61,665 nucleotides of DNA from Chitinophagales bacterium. GTDB taxonomy: Bacteria; Bacteroidota; Bacteroidia; Chitinophagales; UBA2359. The position numbers and the translations under genes were made by a program. The number at the start of each line of letters is the position of its first letter. Position 1 is the stretch's first letter. The stretch lies in the NCBI GenBank assembly GCA_020636475.1, contig JACJXU010000012.1, positions 1 to 61,665 of the forward strand, given 5' to 3'. The notes beneath the pieces are model-generated. The model was not told where the DNA came from. It was given only the letters and a program-made list of their open reading frames with translations, and did no database searches. Shown here in pieces: positions 8,651-16,464 of the stretch.

Positions 8651-11600
8651 ATGAAATTTAATTTTCTTATTTTCCTGAGTATTATTTTTTATTCTGCTTA
8701 TTTGCCAGCCCAAACTTGTGTATATCAAGCCTACGAAGCCTTTGACTACAATGCAAATATTTCTCTACACAGCTTGAGTGGTGGAAATGGTTGGGCTTCC
8801 GTTTGGTATGTACAAAATGAAAGCACTACCGTGCCGGGTTATCAGATTGTGAATGTGCCGGGTTCGCTGGCGTATGGTCAGTTGCAAACCATCGGACGTT
8901 TTGCCACAGGTGGAGAAGTTTACTTAACATCAGGTAGAGCTTTGAATGTTTCGGATAGCGGACCGTTTGCCAATTTGGTGGAGGAGTTTAATTCGGGCAT
9001 TGGCACGATGGCGCAAGGCGATACGCTATGGGTAAGTTTTTTGTTGCGCAAAGACCAAAACAATGCCGAAGATGTGTATGTGGACTTACACAATGACCCG
9101 TTTGCCGCTTGTCCTAATTGTGCCTCGCAACATATTGCGGTGGGCTATTTTGATGGTGGTGTTTCCGATGTAGGCGGGCAACGCCGCTGGACATTGCGCC
9201 TGAACAACAACTATTTCCCATCATCAGAACAAGTAGTAATTGGCAACAGTGTTTTTTCGGTTTTGCGCATCATCTTCAACAGCGGAAGCACACAAGTAGA
9301 TTGGTATGTCAATCCGCCTAATTTGGGCGATAACCCACCTGCTACGGCAACCATTTCGCAGGCTACCGGAGCCGAAAATATTATTCGCAGCTTTGCCTAT
9401 TATGCCGGAAGTTTTCCCGCGAATAGTGCTTTAGATGAAATTCGTTTTGCTACTTCCTATGCTTGTGTAGCACCCGACAATACAGTTTCAGTAAATTTGC
9501 CTCCGCAGGCGGTAATTACAGCAAATACTACTTCGGGTATGACACCGCTCAACATTAATTTCGATGCCGGAAACTCTTCCGACCCTGAAAATGGCGCACT
9601 GACGTATCTGTGGGATTTTGGTGACGGAAGTCCTGCCAGTACAAGTGAAACGCCTACGCATACTTATACGGCACTGGGCAATATTACGGTTTCGCTTACG
9701 GCAACAGATGATGTAGGACTTGAGCAAACAGTTTACGAAACGATAACGGTGTTGGATGAAAATGGCACATATCCTTGTCAGAGTTCGTTTACGGTGCTAA
9801 ATATGCCCGACTGTAGCAATACAAATGGCGCAATACAAATTAATAATACTTCGGTGAGTTTTAGCTTGCGCGATGATATGAACCAGTTGATGAGCGTGAG
9901 CAATGGCAACGAATATCACAACCTCTCCGCAGGTGTTTATAACTTTACGGCGGATGGCGGTGCTGGCGGATGCCGCGATACGTTTATGCTGCATTTGCAG
10001 GTGGACAGCACTACTTGCGCCGGCTGGGAAGCTCCCGCTTGTGCAATGCAAATTGGTACAAATATGAGTTTTCCCATTGACTGGTCGCCGGAACGTCCTT
10101 TTAAAAACTTACTGAAACACGGTCGTCCCGAACCTATTGCGTTTACCGAAGCCTGCTTTTGCTGGGAACTACCTATTTTAAACGAAATAACTTTTGATGC
10201 TAATGGTTATCCAACCCATTTGCCACAAACTACTTCGCAGGGCGATGGTGTATTGCGGTATTTTTTATCATCGGAAAATAATATAATGACCGTAGGGCAG
10301 GATTATGTACTCTTGTATGACGGCATAGGTACTATAGAAATAATTGGCGGAACAAACGTAATAAGTACACCCGGAAGAATTACGTTTACTGCCGCAGGAG
10401 ATGGTACTACGTGGCTAAATTTGTTGAGTTCTAATGTAGCAGACCACGTGCGGAATATTCGTGTATTGCGCATTGCAGACGAATTTGAAGATTTAGTAGC
10501 CGCTCCTTTTTATCAAGGATTTTTGGATAAAATAACACCTTTTGCAATGTTGCGTTTTATGGATTGGGGCAGCATCAACAACAATCCTGTTATGAGTTGG
10601 AGCGAAAGAACGGAGCCTGATTATTTTACCTATGCAACGAATACAGGCGTGCCGTATGAAATAATGATTCAATTAGCCAATACCACGCAAAAAGATGTGT
10701 GGATTTGTGTGCCACATTTGGCAGACGACAATTATATACAGCAAATAGCAACGCTTTTTCGCGATAGCCTTGATAATAACTTAAACGTTTACTTAGAATA
10801 CTCGAATGAAGTATGGAACTGGATTTTCGACCAGTCGTATTACAACGACGAAAACCGTCCCTCCAACTTAAACTATGGCAGAGCGTATGCGGAAAAGGCA
10901 AAAAATGCTTTTCAAATATGGCATAGTGTGTTTGGAAATGAAAGCTCAAGGGTGAAACGTGTACTGGGCATTCAAACAACCTACAATTATTTGAACGAGC
11001 AAATACTTTCGCAATTAGACCAAGACGATTGGGATGTGGGGTCGCCCACACATTATTTTGGTTTAGACCACGAAGCTACGGGCAATCCGGTGCTTAGTGC
11101 AAGTGCTACCGTAGCCGATATTATGACCAATGCACATAACTACTGGCTGACAAATTTGCCTTATTTCAAGGCAGACTACAACCAAATAAAACTTTTTGGA
11201 AAAGAAATATGCACCTACGAAGGCGGGCAGCATTTTGTAGGCAATGTATTCGGTATTCCCTACGACTATCAGCAAGCTATGTGGGACGCACAACTCAGTA
11301 CCCAAATGTACGATATGTACACCGAAGTTTTGGATACTTTCCGCACTTGGGGTTGTACTTTGGCAGGCAACTTCAGTTTAGCCTCAGCGCAAGAAAGCGT
11401 GTATGGCTCGTGGGGCGTTCTGGATAATATTGATATTGCGCCGCCCTATGCTACTACAGCACCGAAGTACCAAGCACTTTTGGATTATATTGATGGGTGT
11501 TCGCTTTTTTGTGAGGCATTTCTTGGCATCAACGACAATCCGCTGAGTAGTGGCGACTTTCAGGCAGCGAATGCGATACACAGCGCAGCCCTTATTCCCA

Positions 11601-12040
11601 ATACAGCCAATGTGAATTTTACCGCAGGCGACAGTATTTTGTTACAAGAAGGATTTTGGGCACAGGCGGGTGCATTTTTTGAAGCAAAAATCGAAAATTG
11701 TGGTGTGCAAGCAAATACGGTAACGGAAACAGAAGAAGAAACATTGCTTGATAATACTTTGAAAACAGTTTTAGAAGGAGATGATTTTCTATATTATATT
11801 AGTCCTAATCCTGTAATGGATATTGCTACGATTACGTATTTTATACCGCAAAATGAACGCTTACATGTACGCATTTACAATATCAATGGCACATTGGTTT
11901 ATCAAAAAGCATTAGCAGAAAATACAATCGGCTGGCACAGTATTCGCATAAATACACAGCCTTTGGCGCAGGGGATGTATGTGGTACAACTACAATCGTC
12001 GAAGCAAAGCAGGCAAGTGAAAATGATGGTGGTACATTAG
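8651..12040 (+). CDS. multidomain secreted T9SS protein: lectin-like, PKD, possible GH-A glycosidase core, 3-coathanger-like domain
   Basis: A 1129-residue exported protein. I start at 8651 because MKFNFLIFLSIIFYSAYLPAQ is a clean signal peptide; an in-frame ATG at 8612 would bury it. Residues to about 280 look like a concanavalin-type jelly-roll. A PKD domain follows (LTYLWDFGDGSPASTS, HTYTALGNITVSLTATD). The middle (about 465-915) has LEYSNEVWN with Glu720 and CTYEGGQHF with Glu857, placed like acid/base and nucleophile of clan GH-A glycosidases. Then comes a 3-coathanger-like stretch (ILLQEGFWAQAGAFFEAKI) and a type A T9SS sorting domain (YISPNPVMDIATITYF, ending VKMMVVH). Polysaccharide cleavage outside the cell is inferred; I cannot name the glycoside hydrolase family. 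Confidence 0.85.
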   Translation: MKFNFLIFLSIIFYSAYLPAQTCVYQAYEAFDYNANISLHSLSGGNGWASVWYVQNESTTVPGYQIVNVPGSLAYGQLQTIGRFATGGEVYLTSGRALNVSDSGPFANLVEEFNSGIGTMAQGDTLWVSFLLRKDQNNAEDVYVDLHNDPFAACPNCASQHIAVGYFDGGVSDVGGQRRWTLRLNNNYFPSSEQVVIGNSVFSVLRIIFNSGSTQVDWYVNPPNLGDNPPATATISQATGAENIIRSFAYYAGSFPANSALDEIRFATSYACVAPDNTVSVNLPPQAVITANTTSGMTPLNINFDAGNSSDPENGALTYLWDFGDGSPASTSETPTHTYTALGNITVSLTATDDVGLEQTVYETITVLDENGTYPCQSSFTVLNMPDCSNTNGAIQINNTSVSFSLRDDMNQLMSVSNGNEYHNLSAGVYNFTADGGAGGCRDTFMLHLQVDSTTCAGWEAPACAMQIGTNMSFPIDWSPERPFKNLLKHGRPEPIAFTEACFCWELPILNEITFDANGYPTHLPQTTSQGDGVLRYFLSSENNIMTVGQDYVLLYDGIGTIEIIGGTNVISTPGRITFTAAGDGTTWLNLLSSNVADHVRNIRVLRIADEFEDLVAAPFYQGFLDKITPFAMLRFMDWGSINNNPVMSWSERTEPDYFTYATNTGVPYEIMIQLANTTQKDVWICVPHLADDNYIQQIATLFRDSLDNNLNVYLEYSNEVWNWIFDQSYYNDENRPSNLNYGRAYAEKAKNAFQIWHSVFGNESSRVKRVLGIQTTYNYLNEQILSQLDQDDWDVGSPTHYFGLDHEATGNPVLSASATVADIMTNAHNYWLTNLPYFKADYNQIKLFGKEICTYEGGQHFVGNVFGIPYDYQQAMWDAQLSTQMYDMYTEVLDTFRTWGCTLAGNFSLASAQESVYGSWGVLDNIDIAPPYATTAPKYQALLDYIDGCSLFCEAFLGINDNPLSSGDFQAANAIHSAALIPNTANVNFTAGDSILLQEGFWAQAGAFFEAKIENCGVQANTVTETEEETLLDNTLKTVLEGDDFLYYISPNPVMDIATITYFIPQNERLHVRIYNINGTLVYQKALAENTIGWHSIRINTQPLAQGMYVVQLQSSKQSRQVKMMVVH

Positions 12041-12046
12041 CAGAGA

Positions 12047-12084
12047 ACAAGGCGAAGTGAAAATTTTTGCTTCGCCTTGTTTTA
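12047..12084 (+). terminator. intrinsic terminator after the T9SS cargo gene
   Basis: ACAAGGCGAAG at 12047-12057 pairs perfectly with CTTCGCCTTGT at 12070-12080 and is followed by a T tract. It begins seven bases after the stop codon of the upstream gene. Confidence 0.85.
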
Positions 12085-12090
12085 TAAAAC

Positions 12091-12121
12091 TTGCTTGAAT
12101 AACTTTTTTTTTGTAAATTTG
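12091..12121 (+). promoter_or_regulatory. promoter of the DNA methyltransferase gene
   Basis: TTGCTTG at 12091-12097 and TAAATTTG at 12114-12121 match the -33 and -7 elements of Bacteroidota promoters with about 16-19 bases between. The predicted start lies about 30 bases before the ATG at 12161. The methyltransferase thus has its own promoter, separate from the nuclease operon on the other strand. Confidence 0.55.
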
Positions 12122-12160
12122 CATACTATAAGTAGCTAATTTAAATAAAATTACTGTACA

Positions 12161-12955
12161 ATGTTTTTAGGCGAGTATCAATTAAATAATATTTACAATG
12201 TGGATTGTGCGTTGGGCATGCAAAAAATACCCAATAATTCTATTGATTTGATTGTCACCTCACCTCCTTATGATGATCTAAGAGATTATAATGGATATAA
12301 GTTTAATTTTGAAAGAATTGCAGAAGAGATTTATAGAATTATGAAGTTGGGGGGTGTTGTCGTTTGGGTTGTAGGGGATAAAATTAAAAATGGAAATAAA
12401 TCATTAACAAGTTTCAGACAAGCTATCCATTTCCAAGAAATAGGGTTTAATGTTCATGATACAATGATATATAAAAAGAAAAATACTCCGTTTATGCGCT
12501 CAAATGCTTATACTAATTGTTTTGAATATATGTTTGTTTTTTCAAAAGGTAAGCCAAATACATTTAATCCCTTGAAAACAGGGACCGTAAGACAAGGAGT
12601 CGAAAAGTTGGTATCTAATAAGAAAGCTGATGGAATAAATAAGAAAATACTTGGCGAGCTTAAATCTGAAAAAACCTTAACTAATATATGGTCTTATGCA
12701 GTAGGATTGGGTGGTACCACAAAAGATAAAATTGCTTTTCAACATAGTGCTATTTTCCCTGAAAAATTGGCACAAGATCATATATTAAGTTGGTCGAATG
12801 AAGGAGATATTGTTTTTGACCCAATGTGTGGGTCTGGTACAACTTGTAAAATGGCACGCCTGAATAATAGGTTGTACTTAGGTATGGAAATATCCGATGT
12901 TTATGCAAATTTAGCAAAAAAAAGAGTAGAATTATTAGATGGGCAACTCTTTTAA
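12161..12955 (+). CDS. DNA methyltransferase of a type II restriction-modification system (N4-C or N6-A)
   Basis: A 264-residue amino-methyltransferase in the permuted (beta class) order. Motif IV, TSPPY at residues 33-37, comes first. The S-adenosylmethionine-binding motif I, DPMCGSGTT at 220-228, comes near the C-terminus. SPPY is common in N4-cytosine enzymes but also occurs in N6-adenine ones, so the modified base is not settled. It runs towards the nuclease gene on the other strand, and the two stop regions overlap by four bases (12952-12955). Base composition is clearly more A+T-rich than the flanking genes, which points to horizontal acquisition. It should protect host DNA from the nuclease encoded next to it. 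Confidence 0.92.
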   Translation: MFLGEYQLNNIYNVDCALGMQKIPNNSIDLIVTSPPYDDLRDYNGYKFNFERIAEEIYRIMKLGGVVVWVVGDKIKNGNKSLTSFRQAIHFQEIGFNVHDTMIYKKKNTPFMRSNAYTNCFEYMFVFSKGKPNTFNPLKTGTVRQGVEKLVSNKKADGINKKILGELKSEKTLTNIWSYAVGLGGTTKDKIAFQHSAIFPEKLAQDHILSWSNEGDIVFDPMCGSGTTCKMARLNNRLYLGMEISDVYANLAKKRVELLDGQLF

Positions 12956-13530
12956 ATTGGATTATGCTTTTTTAGATATTTGATAGCCTTTTGTAGTAGG
13001 GAAATATCATCTTTAAATCTTCCCAATCCAGTATTACAACTATCACATATCCATTCCCGTCCATTTCCGGTGTTATGGTCATGGTCTTTTACAAAGTTAG
13101 CTGTTACACCCGGTATTGATCCTTTTTCACATATGGGGCAAATAAAAAAATGCTTCGGTTTTATGGCATCTAACCTATTTTTTTCGTTCAACTTTAACGG
13201 AATGCCATCAATACTTTTTCGACATTCTTTACAACTCGGTCTTGTAGTTTTTCTTCCCTTTGCATCAGTTTGATTTACATCAAAGTCTTCTAAGTCCTTT
13301 TTTAAAATATGGCAAACATTGCAAATTTTATATTTGTGAGTTTTCCCAGTTTTAGTTACATCTAAATAATCAATATCTTCCAGCGATAACGTTAGATTGA
13401 TCCTTTTTCCAATGAAAAAAACAACTGCAATTTGATTAATAGCATCAATTTCACGAACCACCCCCACGGCGTTAATTGGGACACTTATACCACTCTTTCT
13501 TGAAATTACAAAATCTTCAATTTTTATCAT
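12952..13530 (-). CDS. endonuclease VII/HNH-fold nuclease, probable type II restriction enzyme
   Basis: A 192-residue protein. Residues 1-60 have no recognised fold. Cys70-x2-Cys73 and Cys100-x2-Cys103 form a first probable zinc site. Cys131-x2-Cys134 and Cys162-x2-Cys165 form a second. Between the latter sits KDHDHNTGNGREWICDSCN, with the Asp-His pair at 149-152 and Asn166, the beta-beta-alpha-metal active site of the T4 endonuclease VII family. Two zinc sites plus this site recall the restriction enzyme Hpy99I. Its place between a methyltransferase and a controller gene makes a restriction role likely; the cut site is unknown. It overlaps the regulator gene by four bases (13527-13530), so the two are translationally coupled. 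Confidence 0.85.
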   Translation of the reverse strand: MIKIEDFVISRKSGISVPINAVGVVREIDAINQIAVVFFIGKRINLTLSLEDIDYLDVTKTGKTHKYKICNVCHILKKDLEDFDVNQTDAKGRKTTRPSCKECRKSIDGIPLKLNEKNRLDAIKPKHFFICPICEKGSIPGVTANFVKDHDHNTGNGREWICDSCNTGLGRFKDDISLLQKAIKYLKKHNPI

Positions 13531-13742
13531 GAAAACAACTCACTAATATTTAGTTCAAGTGCATTAGCAATTTTTTCAATATTAATAAGTGTAATATTTT
13601 TCTCCGCTCGTTCAATCATGCCAATATAAGTTCTATGCAAGTTAGATTTAAAAGACAACTCTTCTTGCGATAAACCACGTTCTTTGCGTATTTCACGGAC
13701 TTTATTACCAAATTGTATTAAAATTTTTTTCTTTGGGTTCAT
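13527..13742 (-). CDS. XRE-family controller (C) protein of the restriction-modification system
   Basis: A 71-residue protein that is almost entirely a Cro/C1-type helix-turn-helix: KVREIRKERGLSQEELSFKS, then LHRTYIGMIERAEKNITL and a short dimerisation helix ending NISELFS. This is the size and shape of restriction-modification C proteins, which bind their own promoter and delay nuclease expression until methylation is established. It is the first gene of a two-gene operon with the nuclease. An inverted repeat spans its promoter. An ordinary phage-type repressor would look similar; the gene context decides the call. Confidence 0.88.
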   Translation of the reverse strand: MNPKKKILIQFGNKVREIRKERGLSQEELSFKSNLHRTYIGMIERAEKNITLINIEKIANALELNISELFS

Positions 13743-13752
13743 TGCTAATTAA

Positions 13753-13795
13753 AGTATGCAAAGTTACTTCTCATAAATATTAGTTGCAACATACT
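13753..13795 (-). promoter_or_regulatory. promoter and candidate C-box of the controller-nuclease operon
   Basis: On the minus strand, TTG at 13789-13787 and TAACTTTG at 13766-13759 form a Bacteroidota-type promoter with a 20-base spacer. AGTATG at 13753-13758 and its inverse CATACT at 13790-13795 flank both promoter boxes, as expected for an autoregulatory operator. The operator role is inferred from position and symmetry. Confidence 0.5.
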
Positions 13796-13830
13796 ATAGT
13801 TAGCATTTTTTTATTGAATTGAATTTTCTC

Positions 13831-14868
13831 TCAATCTTCCTTCTCCGCCACCGCCTTCGGAAAACGCCCTTTGCGAAATACATTCCGCTTTGTAACTTTT
13901 CCTTTCCGCAGGGCGCGCTGCTCTTCCAAAGGTAGGGCATAGATTTCTTGGCAGGCTTCGGAACAGCAGCCGTTGTACTTTTCGGCGCAGGCGGGGCACT
14001 GGATAAAAAGTATGTGACAGGCTTCGTTTTTGCAGTTGGTGTGTGTATCAAAAGGATTGCCGCATTGGTGGCAGTGGGCAATAATCTCGTGTCCTACGCT
14101 TTCGCCCATGCGCTCGTCGAATACGAAGTTTTTACCAATAAATTTGTTTTCCAAATCGTTTTTTTCAATGTCGTGGGCGTATTTTATAATACCACCTTCC
14201 AAGTGAAATACATTTTTAAAACCTTTGTGCTTAAACCATGCGCTGGCTTTTTCGCAGCGAATACCGCCCGTGCAATACATCACCAAATTTTTGTCTTCAT
14301 TTCCTTTTAGCATATCTTCGATAATGGGCAACGAATCGCGAAATGTGTCCACATCGGGCGTAATAGCTCCTTTAAAATGTCCTATTTCGCTTTCGTAATG
14401 ATTGCGCATATCCACCAAAATAGTATTTTCTTGCGCAATAATTTCATTGAAATTGGCGGCATCTAAATATCTTCCGGGTTTTGAGGCATCAAAAAGTGCA
14501 TCGTCCAAACCATCGGCAACAATCTTGGAGCGTACCAATATTTTTAGTTTAAAAAAGGACTTTCCGTTGTCTTCTACGGCAATATTGAGGCGCACATTTT
14601 CCAAAAAGTCAATGTTGTTGAGGAAGGTTTTAAAATCTTCCATGTGTTCGTTAGGAACGGAAATTTGTGCATTAATACCTTCGTTGGCAACATAAATGCG
14701 CCCCATAACACCCAATTCTTCAAGGTGGAGGTACAAATAATCTCTAAAAAGTTGCGGATTGGCAATTTGCGCGTAGCGATAAAAAGAAATGGTAGTACGT
14801 GCTTCTTGGTTTTCGAGCATTTTTTGTCGCAGCTCGTGGCGATTAATTTTATTGTGTAACTGTTTCAT
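13831..14868 (-). CDS. trhO: tRNA uridine(34) 5-hydroxylase (rhodanese-like TrhO)
   Basis: A 345-residue protein of the YceA/TrhO family, which makes 5-hydroxyuridine at the wobble base of tRNA using oxygen. The N-terminal 100 residues form the family's acylphosphatase-like domain (GRIYVANEGINAQIS). A rhodanese domain follows (ILVDMRNHYESEIGHFKGA) with the catalytic Cys199 in VMYCTGGIRCEKAS. A Cys-rich tail (CHQCGNPFDTHTNC, CPACAEKYNGCCSEAC) could bind zinc. The length agrees with family members. The gene is monocistronic; a TAATTTTG box at 14907-14900 on the minus strand may be its -7 element. It borders the restriction island but has host-like composition. Confidence 0.93.
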   Translation of the reverse strand: MKQLHNKINRHELRQKMLENQEARTTISFYRYAQIANPQLFRDYLYLHLEELGVMGRIYVANEGINAQISVPNEHMEDFKTFLNNIDFLENVRLNIAVEDNGKSFFKLKILVRSKIVADGLDDALFDASKPGRYLDAANFNEIIAQENTILVDMRNHYESEIGHFKGAITPDVDTFRDSLPIIEDMLKGNEDKNLVMYCTGGIRCEKASAWFKHKGFKNVFHLEGGIIKYAHDIEKNDLENKFIGKNFVFDERMGESVGHEIIAHCHQCGNPFDTHTNCKNEACHILFIQCPACAEKYNGCCSEACQEIYALPLEEQRALRKGKVTKRNVFRKGRFPKAVAEKED

Positions 14869-14963
14869 ACTGCGTATAAGTATGGTTATGAAATAATTGC
14901 AAAATTACAAAAATATCTTGTACGCAGGTTTTACAAATAATGGCGAAATGCCTATATTTTGTG

Positions 14964-15947
14964 TTATTTTTTCGGCAAAAGTAATTGTGTGGGCGAAATG
15001 TCGGCGCAGCGAAAATGTTTTTTAGGGCAAGCCTTGTAGCCGTGCAATCCGCAAGGGCGACAAGGTAAATTTTCGGTGCTTTGTATCACTTTTCCGTCAT
15101 CGGAGAGCGGCGTGAAACCAAAGTCGGGAATGGTGGAGCAGAAAATTGCCCGCACGGGTGCGTTCATTGCCGAAGCTAAGTGCAAGGGTGCCGAGTCGTT
15201 TACATAGTTCATTTGCGCGCGCTGCATCACTACGGCAGATTGGCGCAAATTTATTTTTCCGCTGAGATTAATGGTATTTGTGCGCTGGGAATTTTCGGCA
15301 ATAAAATGACACAATTCGTAATCTTCTTTGCCGCCGAGCAGCAAAACAGGCATTTCGGCTGGCAGTATTTTGAGAAAATTAGTCCACGCCTGCGGCGGAT
15401 ATTGCTTGGTGAACCACACCGAAGCCGGCGCAATGCTAATGTATTTTTCGGGCAGCGGCGGCAGTGTTGCTATATCTTTTTGTTGCGGGAAAATTTGTGG
15501 TTTATTGCGTGTGCGAAAAGGACTTACGGCATACGCCAAAGACAACAAGCGGTCTATTTCGTGGGTTTGGGCGTTGTATTGATGCGGCAGTTTGTGGGTA
15601 AAAAAGATAGAAAAGGGGTTTTTGCGAAAGCCTACTTTGGTTTTTGCACCGGAAAAAGCGGTTAAAAAACCCGTTGCGCCGAAACGTTGGGCATTGAAAA
15701 CGATGTCGTATTTTTCGTGGCGAATTTGCTGCAAGAGTTGGCGGAGTTGGAAATATTTTTGCTTTTTTTTATCCCAAATCCATATTTTTCGCAAATGCGG
15801 ATGCTCCGCCAGCAAACTTTCATTGCCTTTGCGTAGCAAAAAATCGATACTGTCTTGCGGATAGTGCTGCTGCCAAAACTGCACCAAGGAAGTAGCCAAA
15901 ATGACATCGCCGATAAAAGCCGTTTGAATAATGAGAATTTTTGCCAA
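14964..15947 (-). CDS. glycosyltransferase family 9 protein (lipopolysaccharide heptosyltransferase-like)
   Basis: A 327-residue GT-B enzyme. The N-terminus ILIIQTAFIGDVILATSLV is the hallmark of the WaaC/WaaF family, which adds ADP-heptose to lipopolysaccharide core. The C-terminal half has the donor-binding domain: VLLLGGKEDYELC, then SGKINLRQSAVVMQRAQMNY with NDSAPLHLASAMNAPVRAIF. The last 35 residues contain several Cys (PCRPCGLHGYKACPKKHF), as in many Bacteroidota members. The acceptor sugar is not readable. The gene follows a small membrane-protein gene after two bases and is probably cotranscribed with it. It fits with the Kdo pathway gene kdsB at the other end of the window. Confidence 0.88.
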   Translation of the reverse strand: MAKILIIQTAFIGDVILATSLVQFWQQHYPQDSIDFLLRKGNESLLAEHPHLRKIWIWDKKKQKYFQLRQLLQQIRHEKYDIVFNAQRFGATGFLTAFSGAKTKVGFRKNPFSIFFTHKLPHQYNAQTHEIDRLLSLAYAVSPFRTRNKPQIFPQQKDIATLPPLPEKYISIAPASVWFTKQYPPQAWTNFLKILPAEMPVLLLGGKEDYELCHFIAENSQRTNTINLSGKINLRQSAVVMQRAQMNYVNDSAPLHLASAMNAPVRAIFCSTIPDFGFTPLSDDGKVIQSTENLPCRPCGLHGYKACPKKHFRCADISPTQLLLPKK

Positions 15948-15949
15948 AA

Positions 15950-16291
15950 CTAATCTTTGCGTACTAATTTGAATAAGAGAGCATTGACAACAGCCATTAC
16001 GAGGCTAAAAAGCAAGGCAACCCAAAAACTGCTGAGCTGGAAACCGCTCACAAAATAATCGGCGAGGTAGAGCATTAGTGCGTTGATGACCCACATAAAC
16101 AAACCGAAGGTGATAACCGTAACGGGAAAGAAAATTATGTTGGCGATGGGTTTTACGAGTGTATTGATAATGGCTAAAACTATGGCTAAAATAATGGCAT
16201 CTGTGGGGCGATTGAAGGTAGCTCCGGGCAGCAAATAAGCCGTGAGGTACAGTGCCGCCGCATTGATGAGAATATTGATGACGGTGTTCAT
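15950..16291 (-). CDS. small four-helix membrane protein, mycobacteriophage holin IV / YvlD-like family
   Basis: A 113-residue integral membrane protein with four hydrophobic segments. The second and third carry the family sequences ILAIVLAIINTLVKPI and IIFFPVTVITFGLFMWVINA, typical of the phage-holin-IV (PF04020) group found in chromosomes of many bacteria. The name is historical; no lysis genes are nearby and a holin role is not implied. I use the ATG at 16291; a TTG five codons earlier would also be in frame. It lies two bases upstream of the GT9 gene, so the two probably form an operon. Its molecular role is unknown. Confidence 0.82.
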   Translation of the reverse strand: MNTVINILINAAALYLTAYLLPGATFNRPTDAIILAIVLAIINTLVKPIANIIFFPVTVITFGLFMWVINALMLYLADYFVSGFQLSSFWVALLFSLVMAVVNALLFKLVRKD

Positions 16292-16433
16292 AGGTTTTTG
16301 CCCCAAAATTACAGGGATTTGGCGAATTTTGCTGTGTGGTAGGGGAAATTTGTTGTTTTTAACTAATTTTTTTACATTCGGTCATTCTTGCATACAAATA
16401 GTGTCAATGCTAAAATTCGACATTAAAAATATT

Positions 16434-16441
16434 TAGATTTG
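16434..16441 (+). promoter_or_regulatory. -7 promoter box before the SLC13 transporter
   Basis: TAGATTTG matches TAnnTTTG exactly and ends 23 bases before the ATG. I see no good -33 element about 20 bases upstream, so only the -7 box is supported. Confidence 0.4.
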
Positions 16442-16464
16442 GTGAAAAAATAATCCCCCAACCG

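Noticed and set aside
15950..16291. Phage holin and hence a prophage
   Set aside because: The protein belongs to a chromosomal family with a historical name; no integrase, lysin or structural phage genes are nearby.
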